Source of the DNA: Mycobacterium sp.
GTDB lineage: Bacteria > Actinomycetota > Actinomycetes > Mycobacteriales > Mycobacteriaceae
Assembly: GCA_018882965.1 (NCBI GenBank)
Contig: VEQY01000007.1
Span: forward strand, 20,570-84,569
Reading direction: 5' to 3'
DNA length: 64,000 bases
The stretch's first letter is position 1. Every line of letters starts with the position of its first letter. This document shows, piece after piece, positions 45,606 through 56,707 of this stretch. The notes beneath the pieces were generated by a model. That model searched no databases, was not told the DNA's origin, and worked only from the letters and a program-made list of their open reading frames with translations. A program made the position numbers and the translations under genes.

Positions 45606-45615
45606 CGTCAGCCGC
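45598..45615. terminator. 18-bp perfect palindrome GCGGCTGACGTCAGCCGC containing both convergent stop codons
   Basis: Self-reverse-complement; contains TGA (45603-45605) and TCA (45608-45610). Terminator role inferred. Confidence 0.5.
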
Positions 45616-48600
45616 CGCCGCCCGCCAGACCCTCGCGCTCCTCGATCTCCTTGCACAGATGATCGGCAAGGCCGCGCACCGTGGTGATCTGTGTCGGGCT
45701 GATGCGCACCCCGGTCTCGGTCTCGATCCGGGTGCGCAGTTCGAGGTTGCCCAGCGAGTCCAGCCCGTAGTCCGACAGCGGTCGGTCGGGATCGATGGTG
45801 CGACGCAACAGCAGGCTGATCTGGTCGGAGACCAGCCGCCGGATCGTGCCCGGCCACTCGTCCCGCGGCACGGCGTTGAGCTCGGACATGAACTTTCCGC
45901 CGTCGGCCTGTCCACCGCCCGCCGACTGGAAGGCTTCGGCGAACTTGCTGCGCTTGGCGAAGGCGGTCAGCCACGCCGTGCCCATCAGCGGTGCGTAGCC
46001 GGCGTAGGGCCGGTCATAGCGCAGCAGCGTCTCGAAGGCCAGCGCGCCCTCGTCGGGCCCGATCGCCACGCCGGTGTCCTCGGCCATCGCCACGCCCCGG
46101 CCGATCTGCGCCCACGCGCCCCAGGCGATCGAGGTGGCGGGCAGTCCCTGCGCGTGGCGCCAGCGGGCGAAGGAATCCAGCCAGCTGTTGGCCGCGGCGT
46201 AGGCGCCCTGACCGGGCGAACCGACCAGCGCGGCCGCCGAGGAGAACAGGCAGAACCAGTCCAGCGGCTGACCGGCGGTGGCCTCGTGCAGGTTCCACGC
46301 GCCGTAAACCTTGGCCGCCCAGCAGCGGTCGATCAGCTCCTCGGTGACGTTGGTCAGGGTGGCGTCCTCGACCACGGCGGCGGCGTGCAGCACGCCGCGC
46401 ACCGGATGCCCGGTCTCGGTCGCCACCGAAACCAGCAGCTCTGCGGTCTTGGACTCGGACACATCGGCGGAGACCACCTGGACGTCGGCGCCCTGCTCGC
46501 GCATCTTCGCGATGGCCGCCTCGGCCTCCGCGTTGGGCGCCGACCGCGAGGTCAGCACGATGCGGCCGCAGCCCGCCTCGGCCAGCTTGCCGGCCAGGTA
46601 CAGCCCCAGGCCGCCCAGACCGCCGGTGATGATGTAGGACCCGTCCGGGCGGAACACTGCCACCTGCTCGGGCGGCAGCACCGCGGTGCTCTGCCCGTGG
46701 TGGGAGACGTCCAGCAGCACCTTGCCGGTGTGGCCGGCACCGCCCACCAGCCGGACGGCCGCGGCGGCCTCGCTGATCGGGAAGTGGGTGGTCGGCGGGA
46801 GTGGCAGCACACCATCGGCGATCTGCTGATAGACCGTGGTCAGCAGGCGCCGCACCGTCTCCGGGTGGCTGTGGGTCAGCAGTGCGAGGTCCACCGCGTA
46901 CAGCGAGAGGTTCTTGCGGAACGGGAACAGTCCCAGCCGCGTGTCGCCGTAGATGTCGCGCTTGCCGATTTCGACGAAGCGGCCGCCGAAGGCCAGCAGT
47001 TCCAGGCCCGCGCGCTGAGCCGCGCCCGGCAGCGAGTTGAGCACGACGTCGACGCCGTAGCCGCCGGTGTCGCGACGGATCTCATCGGCGAAGTCCAGGC
47101 TGCGGGAGTCGTAGACGTGCTCGATCCCCATGTCGTGCAGTACCTGGCGGCGCTCCGGGCTGCCCGCGGTCGCGAAGATCTCGCAACCCGCGGCGCGCGC
47201 GATCGCGATCGCCGCATGTCCGACACCGCCGCTGCCGGAATGAATCAGCACCTTGTCGGTCGGGCTGATCCGGGCCAGATCGTGCAGGCTGTACCACGCG
47301 GTGGCCGCGACGGCCGGCACTGCGGCGGCCTCCTGCAGCGGCACCCCGCTGGGCAGGGTGACCGCGTGGCGCTCGTCGCACAGGACGAACGTGGACCAGC
47401 ATCCGTTGGCTGAGATGCCGGCGACCTCGTCGCCCACCTTGTGTCCGGTGACGCCGGGTCCGACCGCAGTCACAACGCCGGCGAAGTCCAGACCGAGCTG
47501 CTGCTTATAGCCGTCGAAACTCGGGTAGCGCCCGAAGGCCACGAGCACGTCGGCGAAGTTGATGCTCGACGCGGTCACCGAGACCTCGATCTGACCGGGG
47601 CCCGGCGGAACCCGGGTGAAGGCGTTGAACTCCAGGGATTCCACGTCACCCGGCGAACGCACCTCCAGGCGCATGCCGTCGCTGGCCGGGTCGAGCACCG
47701 TCGAGCGGCGATCCTCGGCGCGCAGCGGACCGGGCAGGAGCCGTGCGGTGTACCAGTCGTCACCGCGCCAGGCGGTCTCGTCCTCCTCCGACCCGCTGCG
47801 AATCTGCTTGGCGACGTGGGCGAGGTCGGTACCGGCGTCGGTGTCGATCGACGTGGAGCTCAGGTGCGGATGTTCGGAATCGATCACCCGCATCAGACCC
47901 CGCAGCCCCGCCTGGTCCAGGTTCGCCTTCTCGTCGGCGTGCACCGTGGCGGCGTCGCGGGTGAGCAGATAGAGCCGCGGCGGCTCGCCTTCCATCTCGG
48001 CCAGTTCGCGCGCGATGCTGACCACGTTCGCCACCGAATCCCGGCCGCGACGCGCCGAAGCCGCGTCGCCATCCGATGCCGGCGGCGGGGTCACCACCAC
48101 CACGCCGGTGAATCCCTCGCCGAGAGCGGGGGCGGCCAGTAGCGAGCGCACCTGCGCGGCGTCGGCGAACTGCTCGTGGCGAGCCGCCGCCGGGCTGTCG
48201 TCGTTGAGCGCGTCGGTGAGCCGCTGGGCCAGAGCCTCAGCCTCGGCGGAGACACCCAACACCAACCACGAACCGAGGTCGCCCTTGGCCTCGGGTGCTT
48301 CGCGCTTGCTCCACTCGATGGTCAGCAGCCGCTCGTTGAGGGTCTGGCGCGCCTGATCCTCCTCGGACAGCGACGCGCTGTGCTGCAACCCCTCCAGGGT
48401 CAGCAGCACCGTGCCGTTCTCGTCGAGCACGTCGATGTCGGCTTCCAGATCGCCGTGCGGTGTCAGTGCCGCCCGAACCAGGCAGTAGTGCGCATTGCGG
48501 GCCTGCTGGTGCAACCGCAGACGCCGCACGCCGACCGGCACCAGGCCGCCGAGGTCGGCATCCTGCACGGCGGGATGGACGATCACCGCATGGAAGCAGG

Positions 48601-51600
48601 CGTCCAGCAGCGCGGGATGGATGCCGTAGGCGGACTGCTGGGAGCGGATGGATCCCGGCAGCGCCACTTCGGAGAACAGAGTGGTGACGTCATCCTCGGC
48701 GGTGTACACCGCACGCATGCCCGAGAATGCCGGGCCGTACTGGATTCCGATGGTGTCGAACGCTTTCCGGACGTCGTCTCCGTCGGTGCGCGACGGGTGC
48801 TCGGCGATCAGCTTCTGCACGTCGTAGGTCGCCGGCTCGGCGACATCCTCGAGGGCGTGCAGGACCGCACTGGCCCGGCGGATGCGGCCGGCCTCCCCGT
48901 TGGTCTCGACGACGAAGTCGAGTAGTCCGGGTTCGGTCGTGGTGGCCGCCACCGCGACCGGGGTCTCGTCGTCGAGCAGCAGAGTCTGCTCGAAACGGAC
49001 GTCGCGGACCTCGCAGTCGTCACCGAGTGCCGTACGCGCCGCCGACAGCGCCATCTCGCAGTAGGCCGCGCCGGGCAGGGTCGCGATGCTGTGGATCTGG
49101 TGGTCCTCCAGCCAGGGGTGCGCCTCGATGCCGACCTCGCCCTGCCAGACGTCGCGCTCGGGCTCCTCGGCGAGGTGGACGTGCGCACCCAGCAGCGGAT
49201 GCACGGCCAGCACCGAGCTGCCCTGGGCGGGACTGTCCTGGGTGTCCCGGTCGAGCATCAGCTCGCGGTGGGTCCACGTCGGCAGCGGGGCGTCGACCAG
49301 GGAACCGCTCGGGTAGAGGGTCTCGAAGTCCACGGCCGCGCCCGCGCTGTGCAGGTCGGCGATGAAGCCACGCAGGCCCAGCGGCAGTTCCTGCTCGCGG
49401 CGCATCGCGGCCAGAGCGGCGATCGGCATGTCCAGGCTGGCGGCGTTCTGCTCGACGGCGTGCGTGAGCAGCGGGTGCGGCGCGAGTTCGCCGAACACCC
49501 GGAACCCGTCGTTGAGCGCGGCCTGCACCGCGGAGGCGAACCGCACGGTGTAGCGCAGATTGTCCGCCCAGTAGTCGGCGGCGAAGCTCGGCCGGTCGTT
49601 GGGGTCCCACAGCGTCGAGGAGAAGTAGGGCACCTCCGGATCCCGGGGCTCCAGATCGGACAGCGCCTCGAGGAGGTCGTCGAGGATCGGCTCGACCTGT
49701 GGCGAGTGCGAGGCGACGTCCACGGCGACCTCGCGGGCCATGATGTCGTTCTTCTCCCAGGCCTCGACGAGTTCCCGGATGGACTTGGTGTCGCCGCCGA
49801 CGACCGTCGACGTCGGCGAGGCGACCACCGACAGCACGACGTCGTTGATGCCGCGGACCGACAGTTCCGAGAGCACCTGCGGGCCAGGGAGTTCGACAGC
49901 GGCCATCGATCCACCACTGCCGGCGATCCGCTTCATCAGCTTCGAGCGCCGGCAGATGACCTTGAGCCCGTCCTCCAGCGAGAGCGCGCCGGCGACCACG
50001 GCCGCGGCGGACTCGCCCAGCGAGTGCCCGATCACCGCGCCCGGACGCACGCCGTAGGACTTCAGCGTCTGCGCCATCGCGACCTGCATGGCGAAGATCG
50101 TCGGCTGCACCCGGTCGATTCCGGTGACGGTCTCCGGCGCCGTCATGGCCTCGGTGACCGAGAAGCCGGACTCGCGGGCGATGATCGGTTCGATCTCAGC
50201 GATGGTGGCGGCGAAGACCGGCTCGCTGGCGAGCAGGTCCGCACCCATCGAGGCCCACTGCGAGCCCTGGCCGGAGAACACCCAGACCGGCCCGCGATCG
50301 CCGCGGCCGACGGCGGCCGGGTAGGGGATCTCGTTGTCGGCGACCTCGCGCAGCGCAGCGCCCAGCTCCTCGCGGGTGCTCGCCGAGACGACGGTGCGCA
50401 CCGGCCGGTGCGAACGACGGCGGGCCAGCGTGTAGGCCAGATCGGGCAGGCTGAGATCGGTCCGGGTCTCGACCCAGTCGGCCAGCCGGCCCGCGGTGAC
50501 CCGGAGTTGCTCGGGCGAGGTGGCCGAGATCGGGAACAGCAGCGGTCCTTCGACGGCGGCCGCGGCGGTGCCGGTGGCATCGGCGGCGGCGGTTTCCGGC
50601 GCCTCCTCGACGAGCACGTGGGCGTTGGTGCCGGAGATGCCGTAGGAGGACACCGCCGCGCGGCGGGGCCCGTCGCCGTTGAGCGGCCACGGGGTCGTGC
50701 TCTCCGGAACGAAGAGATTGGTGTCGATCTCGGCGAGTTTGTCGGGCAGCTTGGAGAAGTGCAGGTTGCGCGGAACCTCACCGTGCTGGATCGCCAGCAC
50801 CGCCTTCATCAGGCCCAGCGCTCCCGACGCCGACTGGGTGTGGCCGAAGTTGGTCTTGATCGACCCCAGCACACAGGGGGCTTCCTTGCCGTACACCGAA
50901 GCCAGGCTGGCGAACTCGATCGGGTCGCCGACCGGGGTCCCGGTGCCGTGCGCCTCGATGTAGCCGACGGTATCCGCGTCGACCTCGGCCGCGGCGAGCG
51001 CATCGCGGTAGACCTCGATCTGGGCCTTCTCCGACGGAGTCGCGATGTTGACGGTCCGGCCGTCCTGGTTGGAGGCCGTCCCGCGCAGCACCGCCAGGAT
51101 CCGGTCACCGTCGCGGATGGCGTCGGGAAGTCGCTTGAGTAGCAGCATCACGCTGGCCTCGCCGGACACGAACCCGTCGGCGGCGACGTCGAAGGCGTGA
51201 CAGTGACCGGTCGGCGACAGCATGCCCTGCAGCGAGCCCGACACCGACTTGCGCGGCTCCAGGGTGATCGACACCCCGCCGGCCAGCGCCAGGTCGCTCT
51301 CGCCCTCGTGCAGGCTGCGGCAGGCCTGGTGGATGGCGTACAGGCTCGAGGAGCAGGCCGTGTCGACGGTGATGGCCGGCCCGTGCAGGCTCAACGCGTA
51401 GGACACCCGCCCGGACGCGAAGCTGTCGTTGGTCCCGGTGAAGCCGTAGGGGCCCTCGGCCGCCCCGCAGTCGGCGGAGAGCAGTTCGTAGTCGCGGTGG
51501 GTCAGGCCGACGAACACACCGGTGCGGGTCTCGGCGAGTTCGGCCGGGTCGATGCCGGCGTGCTCGACGGCGTCCCAGGAGGTTTCCAGCAGCAGCCGGT

Positions 51601-51886
51601 GCTGGGGGTCGATGGCGGTCGCCTCGCGGTCGGTCATGCCGAAGAAGTCGCAGTCGAAACCGGCGACGTCGTCGATGAAGGCGCCCCAGCGCGACACCGA
51701 GCGGCCGGGCACGCCGGGTTCGGGGTCGTAGAAGGCGTCCGCGTCCCAGCGTTCCAGGGGGACCACGGTGACGAAGTCCTGGCCCTCGACCAGGGCCTCC
51801 CACAGTTTCTGGGGCGAATCGACCTCGCCGGGCAAGCGGCAGGCCATGCCGAGAACAGCTACGGGTGTCGCGGGTGCGATGCGCAA
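45608..51886 (-). CDS. Mas-like iterative type I polyketide synthase (KS-AT-DH-ER-KR-ACP)
   Basis: [37 protein letters not shown] with [11 protein letters not shown] (methylmalonyl-type VASH); [82 protein letters not shown]. Confidence 0.95.
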   Translation of the reverse strand: MRIAPATPVAVLGMACRLPGEVDSPQKLWEALVEGQDFVTVVPLERWDADAFYDPEPGVPGRSVSRWGAFIDDVAGFDCDFFGMTDREATAIDPQHRLLLETSWDAVEHAGIDPAELAETRTGVFVGLTHRDYELLSADCGAAEGPYGFTGTNDSFASGRVSYALSLHGPAITVDTACSSSLYAIHQACRSLHEGESDLALAGGVSITLEPRKSVSGSLQGMLSPTGHCHAFDVAADGFVSGEASVMLLLKRLPDAIRDGDRILAVLRGTASNQDGRTVNIATPSEKAQIEVYRDALAAAEVDADTVGYIEAHGTGTPVGDPIEFASLASVYGKEAPCVLGSIKTNFGHTQSASGALGLMKAVLAIQHGEVPRNLHFSKLPDKLAEIDTNLFVPESTTPWPLNGDGPRRAAVSSYGISGTNAHVLVEEAPETAAADATGTAAAAVEGPLLFPISATSPEQLRVTAGRLADWVETRTDLSLPDLAYTLARRRSHRPVRTVVSASTREELGAALREVADNEIPYPAAVGRGDRGPVWVFSGQGSQWASMGADLLASEPVFAATIAEIEPIIARESGFSVTEAMTAPETVTGIDRVQPTIFAMQVAMAQTLKSYGVRPGAVIGHSLGESAAAVVAGALSLEDGLKVICRRSKLMKRIAGSGGSMAAVELPGPQVLSELSVRGINDVVLSVVASPTSTVVGGDTKSIRELVEAWEKNDIMAREVAVDVASHSPQVEPILDDLLEALSDLEPRDPEVPYFSSTLWDPNDRPSFAADYWADNLRYTVRFASAVQAALNDGFRVFGELAPHPLLTHAVEQNAASLDMPIAALAAMRREQELPLGLRGFIADLHSAGAAVDFETLYPSGSLVDAPLPTWTHRELMLDRDTQDSPAQGSSVLAVHPLLGAHVHLAEEPERDVWQGEVGIEAHPWLEDHQIHSIATLPGAAYCEMALSAARTALGDDCEVRDVRFEQTLLLDDETPVAVAATTTEPGLLDFVVETNGEAGRIRRASAVLHALEDVAEPATYDVQKLIAEHPSRTDGDDVRKAFDTIGIQYGPAFSGMRAVYTAEDDVTTLFSEVALPGSIRSQQSAYGIHPALLDACFHAVIVHPAVQDADLGGLVPVGVRRLRLHQQARNAHYCLVRAALTPHGDLEADIDVLDENGTVLLTLEGLQHSASLSEEDQARQTLNERLLTIEWSKREAPEAKGDLGSWLVLGVSAEAEALAQRLTDALNDDSPAAARHEQFADAAQVRSLLAAPALGEGFTGVVVVTPPPASDGDAASARRGRDSVANVVSIARELAEMEGEPPRLYLLTRDAATVHADEKANLDQAGLRGLMRVIDSEHPHLSSTSIDTDAGTDLAHVAKQIRSGSEEDETAWRGDDWYTARLLPGPLRAEDRRSTVLDPASDGMRLEVRSPGDVESLEFNAFTRVPPGPGQIEVSVTASSINFADVLVAFGRYPSFDGYKQQLGLDFAGVVTAVGPGVTGHKVGDEVAGISANGCWSTFVLCDERHAVTLPSGVPLQEAAAVPAVAATAWYSLHDLARISPTDKVLIHSGSGGVGHAAIAIARAAGCEIFATAGSPERRQVLHDMGIEHVYDSRSLDFADEIRRDTGGYGVDVVLNSLPGAAQRAGLELLAFGGRFVEIGKRDIYGDTRLGLFPFRKNLSLYAVDLALLTHSHPETVRRLLTTVYQQIADGVLPLPPTTHFPISEAAAAVRLVGGAGHTGKVLLDVSHHGQSTAVLPPEQVAVFRPDGSYIITGGLGGLGLYLAGKLAEAGCGRIVLTSRSAPNAEAEAAIAKMREQGADVQVVSADVSESKTAELLVSVATETGHPVRGVLHAAAVVEDATLTNVTEELIDRCWAAKVYGAWNLHEATAGQPLDWFCLFSSAAALVGSPGQGAYAAANSWLDSFARWRHAQGLPATSIAWGAWAQIGRGVAMAEDTGVAIGPDEGALAFETLLRYDRPYAGYAPLMGTAWLTAFAKRSKFAEAFQSAGGGQADGGKFMSELNAVPRDEWPGTIRRLVSDQISLLLRRTIDPDRPLSDYGLDSLGNLELRTRIETETGVRISPTQITTVRGLADHLCKEIEEREGLAGGGG

Positions 51887-52227
51887 GAACGGTTCCTTAC
51901 TCCAAGGGGCGCGTCACCCGCTCCTATGGCGGCCGACCGGGGAGTTTGCGCCCGCAGATCGCCCGCGTTGCTGTCGGGCTATGCGGCCCGAAGTCTAGTC
52001 AGCAAGGGTAGGCAACGCAAACTGCCGGGGACCCGGCGAACGGTGGTGTTCACTGGCGCGAAGAGCATCACCCGCGCTGGTCAGGCAAACAATTCTCGGA
52101 CCGGCCCGGTGGGCCTTCCGCACCGCCCTCCACACCCCGGTCAACCGCTTGGTTGGGGACCGCCGCCGGGGGCGTGGGTCTGGTCACAGTGAGTTGCACC
52201 CGCGCCGAAAACGGGTATATCGTTAAT

Positions 52228-52243
52228 GTTACCGGTGGGTAAC
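52228..52243. promoter_or_regulatory. Palindromic operator candidate GTTACCGGTGGGTAAC upstream of fadE5
   Basis: Same 16-bp class as upstream of etfD; overlaps candidate -10 TAATGT (52224-52229). Confidence 0.65.
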
Positions 52244-52288
52244 TTCATGGAGTACCCAACCGAATGGTGGCGTCACCGAGGAGGAAAC

Positions 52289-54124
52289 ATGAGCCACTAC
52301 AAGAGCAACGTCCGCGATCAGGTGTTCAACCTGTTCGAGGTATTCGGTGTGGACAAGGCGTTCGAGTCCGGCGAGTTCAGCGACCTCGACGTGGACACCT
52401 GCCGCGAAATGCTCGAGGAGATGGCCCGGCTTGCCGAGGGCCCCCTGGCGGAGTCGTTCGTCGAGGGCGACCGCAACCCGCCGGTGTTCCACCCCGACAC
52501 CCACTCGGTGACCCTGCCCGAGTCGTTCAAGACGTCGGTGCGCGCCTTCATCGAGGGCGGCTGGGACAAGGTCGGCCTCCACGAATCCCTCGGCGGCATG
52601 CCGATGCCCACCGCGATGATGTGGGCGCTGCACGAGCACGTGCTCGGCGCCAACCCGGCGATCTGGATGTACGCCGGCGGCGCCGGCTTCGCGCAGATCC
52701 TGTTCAGCCTGGGCACCGAGGAGCAGAAGAACTGGGCCGTGATCGCCAGCGAGCGCGGCTGGGGATCGACCATGGTGCTCACCGAGCCCGACGCCGGCTC
52801 CGACGTCGGTGCGGGACGGACCAAGGCGATCAAGCAGGACGACGGCTCCTGGCACATCGAGGGCGTCAAGCGGTTCATCACCTCCGCGGACTCCGACGAC
52901 CTCTTCGAGAACATCTTCCATCTGGTGCTGGCCAGGCCGGAGGGCGCGGGCCCGGGCACCAAGGGTCTGTCGTTGTTCTACGTGCCGAAGTTCCTCTTCG
53001 ACGTCTCCACCGGCGAGCTCGGTGAGCGCAACGGGGTGTTCGTCACCAACGTCGAACACAAGATGGGGCTCAAGGTCTCGGCCACCTGCGAGCTGTCGCT
53101 CGGCCAGCACGGAACACCCGCCAAGGGCTGGCTTGTCGGCGAGAAGCACGACGGCATCGCGCAGATGTTCGACGTCATCGAGCAGGCCCGGATGATGGTC
53201 GGCACCAAGGCGATTGCGACCCTCTCGACCGGATACCTCAACGCGCTGGAGTACGCCAAGGAGCGCGTCCAGGGCGCCGACCTGACCCAGATGATGGACA
53301 AGACCGCACCGCGGGTGACGATCACCCACCATCCCGACGTGCGTCGCAGCCTCATGACCCAGAAGGCCTACGCGGAGGGTTTGCGCGCGCTGTACCTGCT
53401 CACCGCGACCTACCAGAACGCCTCGGTCGCCCAGGCCGTGCAGGGCGTGGACGCCGAACTGGCGCACAAGGTCAACGACCTGCTGCTGCCGATCGTCAAG
53501 GGTGTGGGTTCCGAGCAGGCCTACGCCAAGCTGACCGAGAGCCTGCAGACCCTGGGTGGTTCCGGGTTCCTCCAGGACTACCCGATCGAGCAGTACATCC
53601 GCGACGCCAAGATCGACTCGCTCTACGAGGGCACCACCGCCATCCAGGCGCAGGACTTCTTCTTCCGCAAGATCATCCGCGACAAGGGTGTGGCGCTGGC
53701 CCACGTGGCGGGGCAGATCCAGGAGTTCATCGCCAACGAGTCCGGCAACGGCCGGCTGAAGTCCGAGCGCGTCCTGCTGGCCAAGGCACTGGAGGACGTC
53801 CAGGGCATGGCGGCCGCGTTGACCGGATACCTCATGGCCGCCCAGGAGGAGCCCGCCAGCATCTACAAGGTGGGCCTCGGGTCGGTCCGGTTCCTGATGA
53901 GCGTCGGCGACCTGCTCATCGGCTGGTTGCTGCTGCGCCAGGCCGCGGTGGCCACCGCCGCCCTGGACGCGGGGGCCGCCGGCCCCGACAAGGCCTTCTA
54001 CGAGGGCAAGGTCGCGGTGGCGTCGTTCTTCGCCAAGAACTTCCTGCCGCTGCTGACCAGCACCCGCCAGGTCGTCGAGTCGGTGGACAACGAGATCATG
54101 GAGCTCGACGAAGCGGCATTCTGA
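52289..54124 (+). CDS. fadE5: Acyl-CoA dehydrogenase FadE5
   Basis: [42 protein letters not shown]; 611 aa; GAGGAG Shine-Dalgarno; [30 protein letters not shown]. Confidence 0.95.
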   Translation: MSHYKSNVRDQVFNLFEVFGVDKAFESGEFSDLDVDTCREMLEEMARLAEGPLAESFVEGDRNPPVFHPDTHSVTLPESFKTSVRAFIEGGWDKVGLHESLGGMPMPTAMMWALHEHVLGANPAIWMYAGGAGFAQILFSLGTEEQKNWAVIASERGWGSTMVLTEPDAGSDVGAGRTKAIKQDDGSWHIEGVKRFITSADSDDLFENIFHLVLARPEGAGPGTKGLSLFYVPKFLFDVSTGELGERNGVFVTNVEHKMGLKVSATCELSLGQHGTPAKGWLVGEKHDGIAQMFDVIEQARMMVGTKAIATLSTGYLNALEYAKERVQGADLTQMMDKTAPRVTITHHPDVRRSLMTQKAYAEGLRALYLLTATYQNASVAQAVQGVDAELAHKVNDLLLPIVKGVGSEQAYAKLTESLQTLGGSGFLQDYPIEQYIRDAKIDSLYEGTTAIQAQDFFFRKIIRDKGVALAHVAGQIQEFIANESGNGRLKSERVLLAKALEDVQGMAAALTGYLMAAQEEPASIYKVGLGSVRFLMSVGDLLIGWLLLRQAAVATAALDAGAAGPDKAFYEGKVAVASFFAKNFLPLLTSTRQVVESVDNEIMELDEAAF

Positions 54125-54145
54125 TTCCACCGGGCATCTGGCCGC

Positions 54146-54151
54146 TACCGT
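54146..54151 (+). promoter_or_regulatory. Candidate -10 (TACCGT) of a near-leaderless promoter
   Basis: TANNNT 7 nt before GTG 54159. Confidence 0.4.
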
Positions 54152-54158
54152 AGACAGC

Positions 54159-55367
54159 GTGCCTCAGACCGGTCCCCTGGCGCGGGTCGTCGGCCCGTTC
54201 ACCAAGGCGGGCAGCTACTACGCCCGCTCGTGGAGCGCCTACCTCGGCGGCGGAAGCGGCGACCTGCCGCTGGCGCGGCCCACGCTCTCATTGGCAACCC
54301 ACGCGCTGCGCGACGAGATCGTGCTCGTCGGCCTGCTGTGGCGCCGGCCCCTGAGTGACCCCGCGGTCTACGACCAGATCAACCGCGAGGTCGGCGAGGC
54401 CGTGGAGTTCTACGGCCGGCAGGGGTGGCTCGCCCGCCCGGAGAACTACTTCCCTGCGCCGCCGGCACCGACTGACGTGTCGGTGCGGGCGTACACGAAA
54501 GGCACGCGGGGCACGCGGGCCGACCGCGGCCACGAACGGATCTCCTTCGTCAGCGGCTACGCGCCGCACCCCGACGAGCCCGGCGCCGAACGCTGGATGA
54601 GCTACACCGCCAACCATCGCGAGTACGCCGTCGTGCTGCGTCACCCCGAGCCGCGGCCCTGGCTGGTATGCGTGCACGGCACCGAGATGGGCCGCGCCGG
54701 CCTGGATGTCACCCTGTTCCGGGCCCGGCACCTGCATGCAGACCTCGGTCTCAACGTCGCCCTTCCGGTGCTGCCCATGCACGGGCCGAGGGCCCGGGGG
54801 CTGCCCAAGGGGGCGGTGTTCCCGGGCGAGAACGTCCTCGACGACGTCCACGGCACCGCCCAGGCGGTGTGGGACGTGCGCCGGCTGCTGGCCTGGATTC
54901 GCTCCGAACAGCCCGGGGCCCGAATCGGTCTGAACAGCATCTCGCTCGGCGGCTACGTCGCCGCTCTGGTCGCCAGCCTCGACGACGACCTCACCTGTGC
55001 CATCCTCGGCGTGCCGCCGGCCAACCTCGTAGAGCTGCTGGGCCGGCACTCGGGCCTGCCCAAGAACGATCCCCGGCTGCAGACCCTCGAATTGGCGCAG
55101 CCGATCGGGCAGATGGTCTCGCCGCTGTCACTGCAGCCCAAGGTGCCCCCGCAGGGCAGGTTCATCTACGCCGGGGTGGCCGACCGGATCGTGCACCCGC
55201 GCAAACAGGTGATGCAACTGTGGGAGCACTGGGGCCGGCCGGACATCGGCTGGTATCCCGGCGGGCACACCGGGTTCTTCGAGGCGCGGCCGGTGCAGCG
55301 CTACGTCGACGCCGCGCTGGCGCAGTCCGGTCTGATCGGGGACCGCGAAACGCCCGACGCCGCCTGA
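54159..55367 (+). CDS. Alpha/beta hydrolase
   Basis: LVCVHGTEMGRAGLD, LNSISLGGYVAALVAS, GVADRIVHPRKQVMQLWEHW, GGHTGFF. Confidence 0.85.
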   Translation: MPQTGPLARVVGPFTKAGSYYARSWSAYLGGGSGDLPLARPTLSLATHALRDEIVLVGLLWRRPLSDPAVYDQINREVGEAVEFYGRQGWLARPENYFPAPPAPTDVSVRAYTKGTRGTRADRGHERISFVSGYAPHPDEPGAERWMSYTANHREYAVVLRHPEPRPWLVCVHGTEMGRAGLDVTLFRARHLHADLGLNVALPVLPMHGPRARGLPKGAVFPGENVLDDVHGTAQAVWDVRRLLAWIRSEQPGARIGLNSISLGGYVAALVASLDDDLTCAILGVPPANLVELLGRHSGLPKNDPRLQTLELAQPIGQMVSPLSLQPKVPPQGRFIYAGVADRIVHPRKQVMQLWEHWGRPDIGWYPGGHTGFFEARPVQRYVDAALAQSGLIGDRETPDAA

Positions 55368-55371
55368 GCGC

Positions 55372-56682
55372 TCACGCCTCCAGGATGGCGGCCACACCCT
55401 GGCCGCCCGCCGCGCAGATCGAGATCAGCCCACGCACCGGTCGCGAGGTTGGGGTGTCCGGGTCGGACCTCTTCTCGGCGAGTTGCTTGGCCAGTTGCGC
55501 GACGATACGACCGCCGGTGGCCGCGAACGGGTGACCCGCCGCCAGTGAGGAACCGTTGACGTTCAGCCGGGTGCGGTCGATCGCGCCCAGCGCGGCGTCC
55601 AGACCCAGCCGCTGCTTGCAGTACTCCTCGGACTCCCACGCCTGCAGGTGCGCCAGCACCACCGAGGCGAAGGCCTCGTGAATCTCATAGAAGTCGAAGT
55701 CGCCCAGCGACAGTCCGTTGCGGGCCAGCAGTCGCGGCACCGCGTAGGTCGGTGCCATCAGCAGCCCGTCGGTCCCGGTGACGTAGTCCACCGCGGCGGT
55801 CTCGGAGTCGACGAAATAGGCCAGCGGCCGCAGCCCGCGGGCGCTCGCCCAGTCCTCGCTGGACAGCAGCGCCACCGAGGCCCCGTCGGTCAACGGCGTG
55901 GAGTTGCCCGCGGTCATCGTCGCGTCGCCGGCGCGCACGCCGAACACCGGTCGCAGCCCGGCCAGTTTCTCGACGCTGGAGTCGGGCCGCAGGTTGTCGT
56001 CGCGGTAGAGCCCGAGGAACGGGGTCACCAGATCGTCGAAGAAGCCGCGCTCGTAGGCCGCCGCCATCGCGCGGTGGCTGGCTGCCGCCAACGCGTCCTG
56101 GTCGCGCCGAGCGATGTGCATCTGCTTGGCCGTGACGGCCGCGTGCTCACCCATCGACAGCCCGGTGCGCGGTTCGCCGTTGGTCGGGATCTCCACGCCC
56201 AGGGTGGCCGGCAGACCGCCGACAAGCCGCAGCCGATCGAGGTTCGAGCGCGAGCGTCGCACGGCCAGCAGACGGCGACGAAGGTTGTCGCCCAACCCGA
56301 TCGGGGCGTCGGAGGTGGTGTCCACCCCGCCGGCCGCGGCCACCTCGTAGCGGCCGGCGGCCACACCGTCAGCGGCGGCGACCGCCGCCTGCAGACCCGT
56401 TCCGCAGGCCTGCTGAAGATCGAAGGCCGGGGTGTCCGGGGCCAGCGGGCTGCCCAGCACGCACTCGCGCATCAGGTTGAAGTCGCGGCTGTGTTTGAGC
56501 ACCGCCCCGCCGATCACCGCGCCGAGCCGTTCACCGTCCAAACCGAAACGATCGGACAGCCCGGCCAGCGTGGCGGTGAACATGTCCTGGTTCGAGGCCT
56601 CCGCATAGGCGCCGTCGGAGCGGGCGAACGGGATGCGGTTTCCGCCCAGAATGGCGACCCGGCGGTGCTCCCCGGCTGGCAT
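55372..56682 (-). CDS. fadA2: Acetyl-CoA acyltransferase (thiolase) FadA2
   Basis: QQACGTGLQAAVAAADGVAAGRY, EIHEAFASVVLAHLQAW, NVNGSSLAAGHPFAATGGRIV, ISICAAGGQG. Confidence 0.95.
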   Translation of the reverse strand: MPAGEHRRVAILGGNRIPFARSDGAYAEASNQDMFTATLAGLSDRFGLDGERLGAVIGGAVLKHSRDFNLMRECVLGSPLAPDTPAFDLQQACGTGLQAAVAAADGVAAGRYEVAAAGGVDTTSDAPIGLGDNLRRRLLAVRRSRSNLDRLRLVGGLPATLGVEIPTNGEPRTGLSMGEHAAVTAKQMHIARRDQDALAAASHRAMAAAYERGFFDDLVTPFLGLYRDDNLRPDSSVEKLAGLRPVFGVRAGDATMTAGNSTPLTDGASVALLSSEDWASARGLRPLAYFVDSETAAVDYVTGTDGLLMAPTYAVPRLLARNGLSLGDFDFYEIHEAFASVVLAHLQAWESEEYCKQRLGLDAALGAIDRTRLNVNGSSLAAGHPFAATGGRIVAQLAKQLAEKRSDPDTPTSRPVRGLISICAAGGQGVAAILEA

Positions 56683-56707
56683 GCACCGATCCTAGTAAGT
56701 TCGGTGC
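56683..56707. promoter_or_regulatory. Divergent leaderless promoter region/inverted repeat GCACCGATCCTAGTAAGTTCGGTGC
   Basis: Arms GCACCGA/TCGGTGC abut both starts; -10 TAAGTT (+, 56696-56701) and TAGGAT (-, 56689-56694) each 6 nt from a start codon. Confidence 0.7.

Noticed and set aside
45200-47413. 737-aa plus-strand ORF across the MFS end and PKS 3' end
   Set aside because: Out-of-frame/antisense to two confident genes; composition typical of shadow frames.
49091-51142. 683-aa plus-strand ORF opposite the PKS
   Set aside because: Shadow ORF; PKS domain motifs are unambiguous on the minus strand.
52229-54130. 633-aa minus-strand ORF opposite fadE5
   Set aside because: Antisense shadow frame of a strongly conserved gene in high-GC DNA; translation is His/Arg/Gly-rich with no family motifs.
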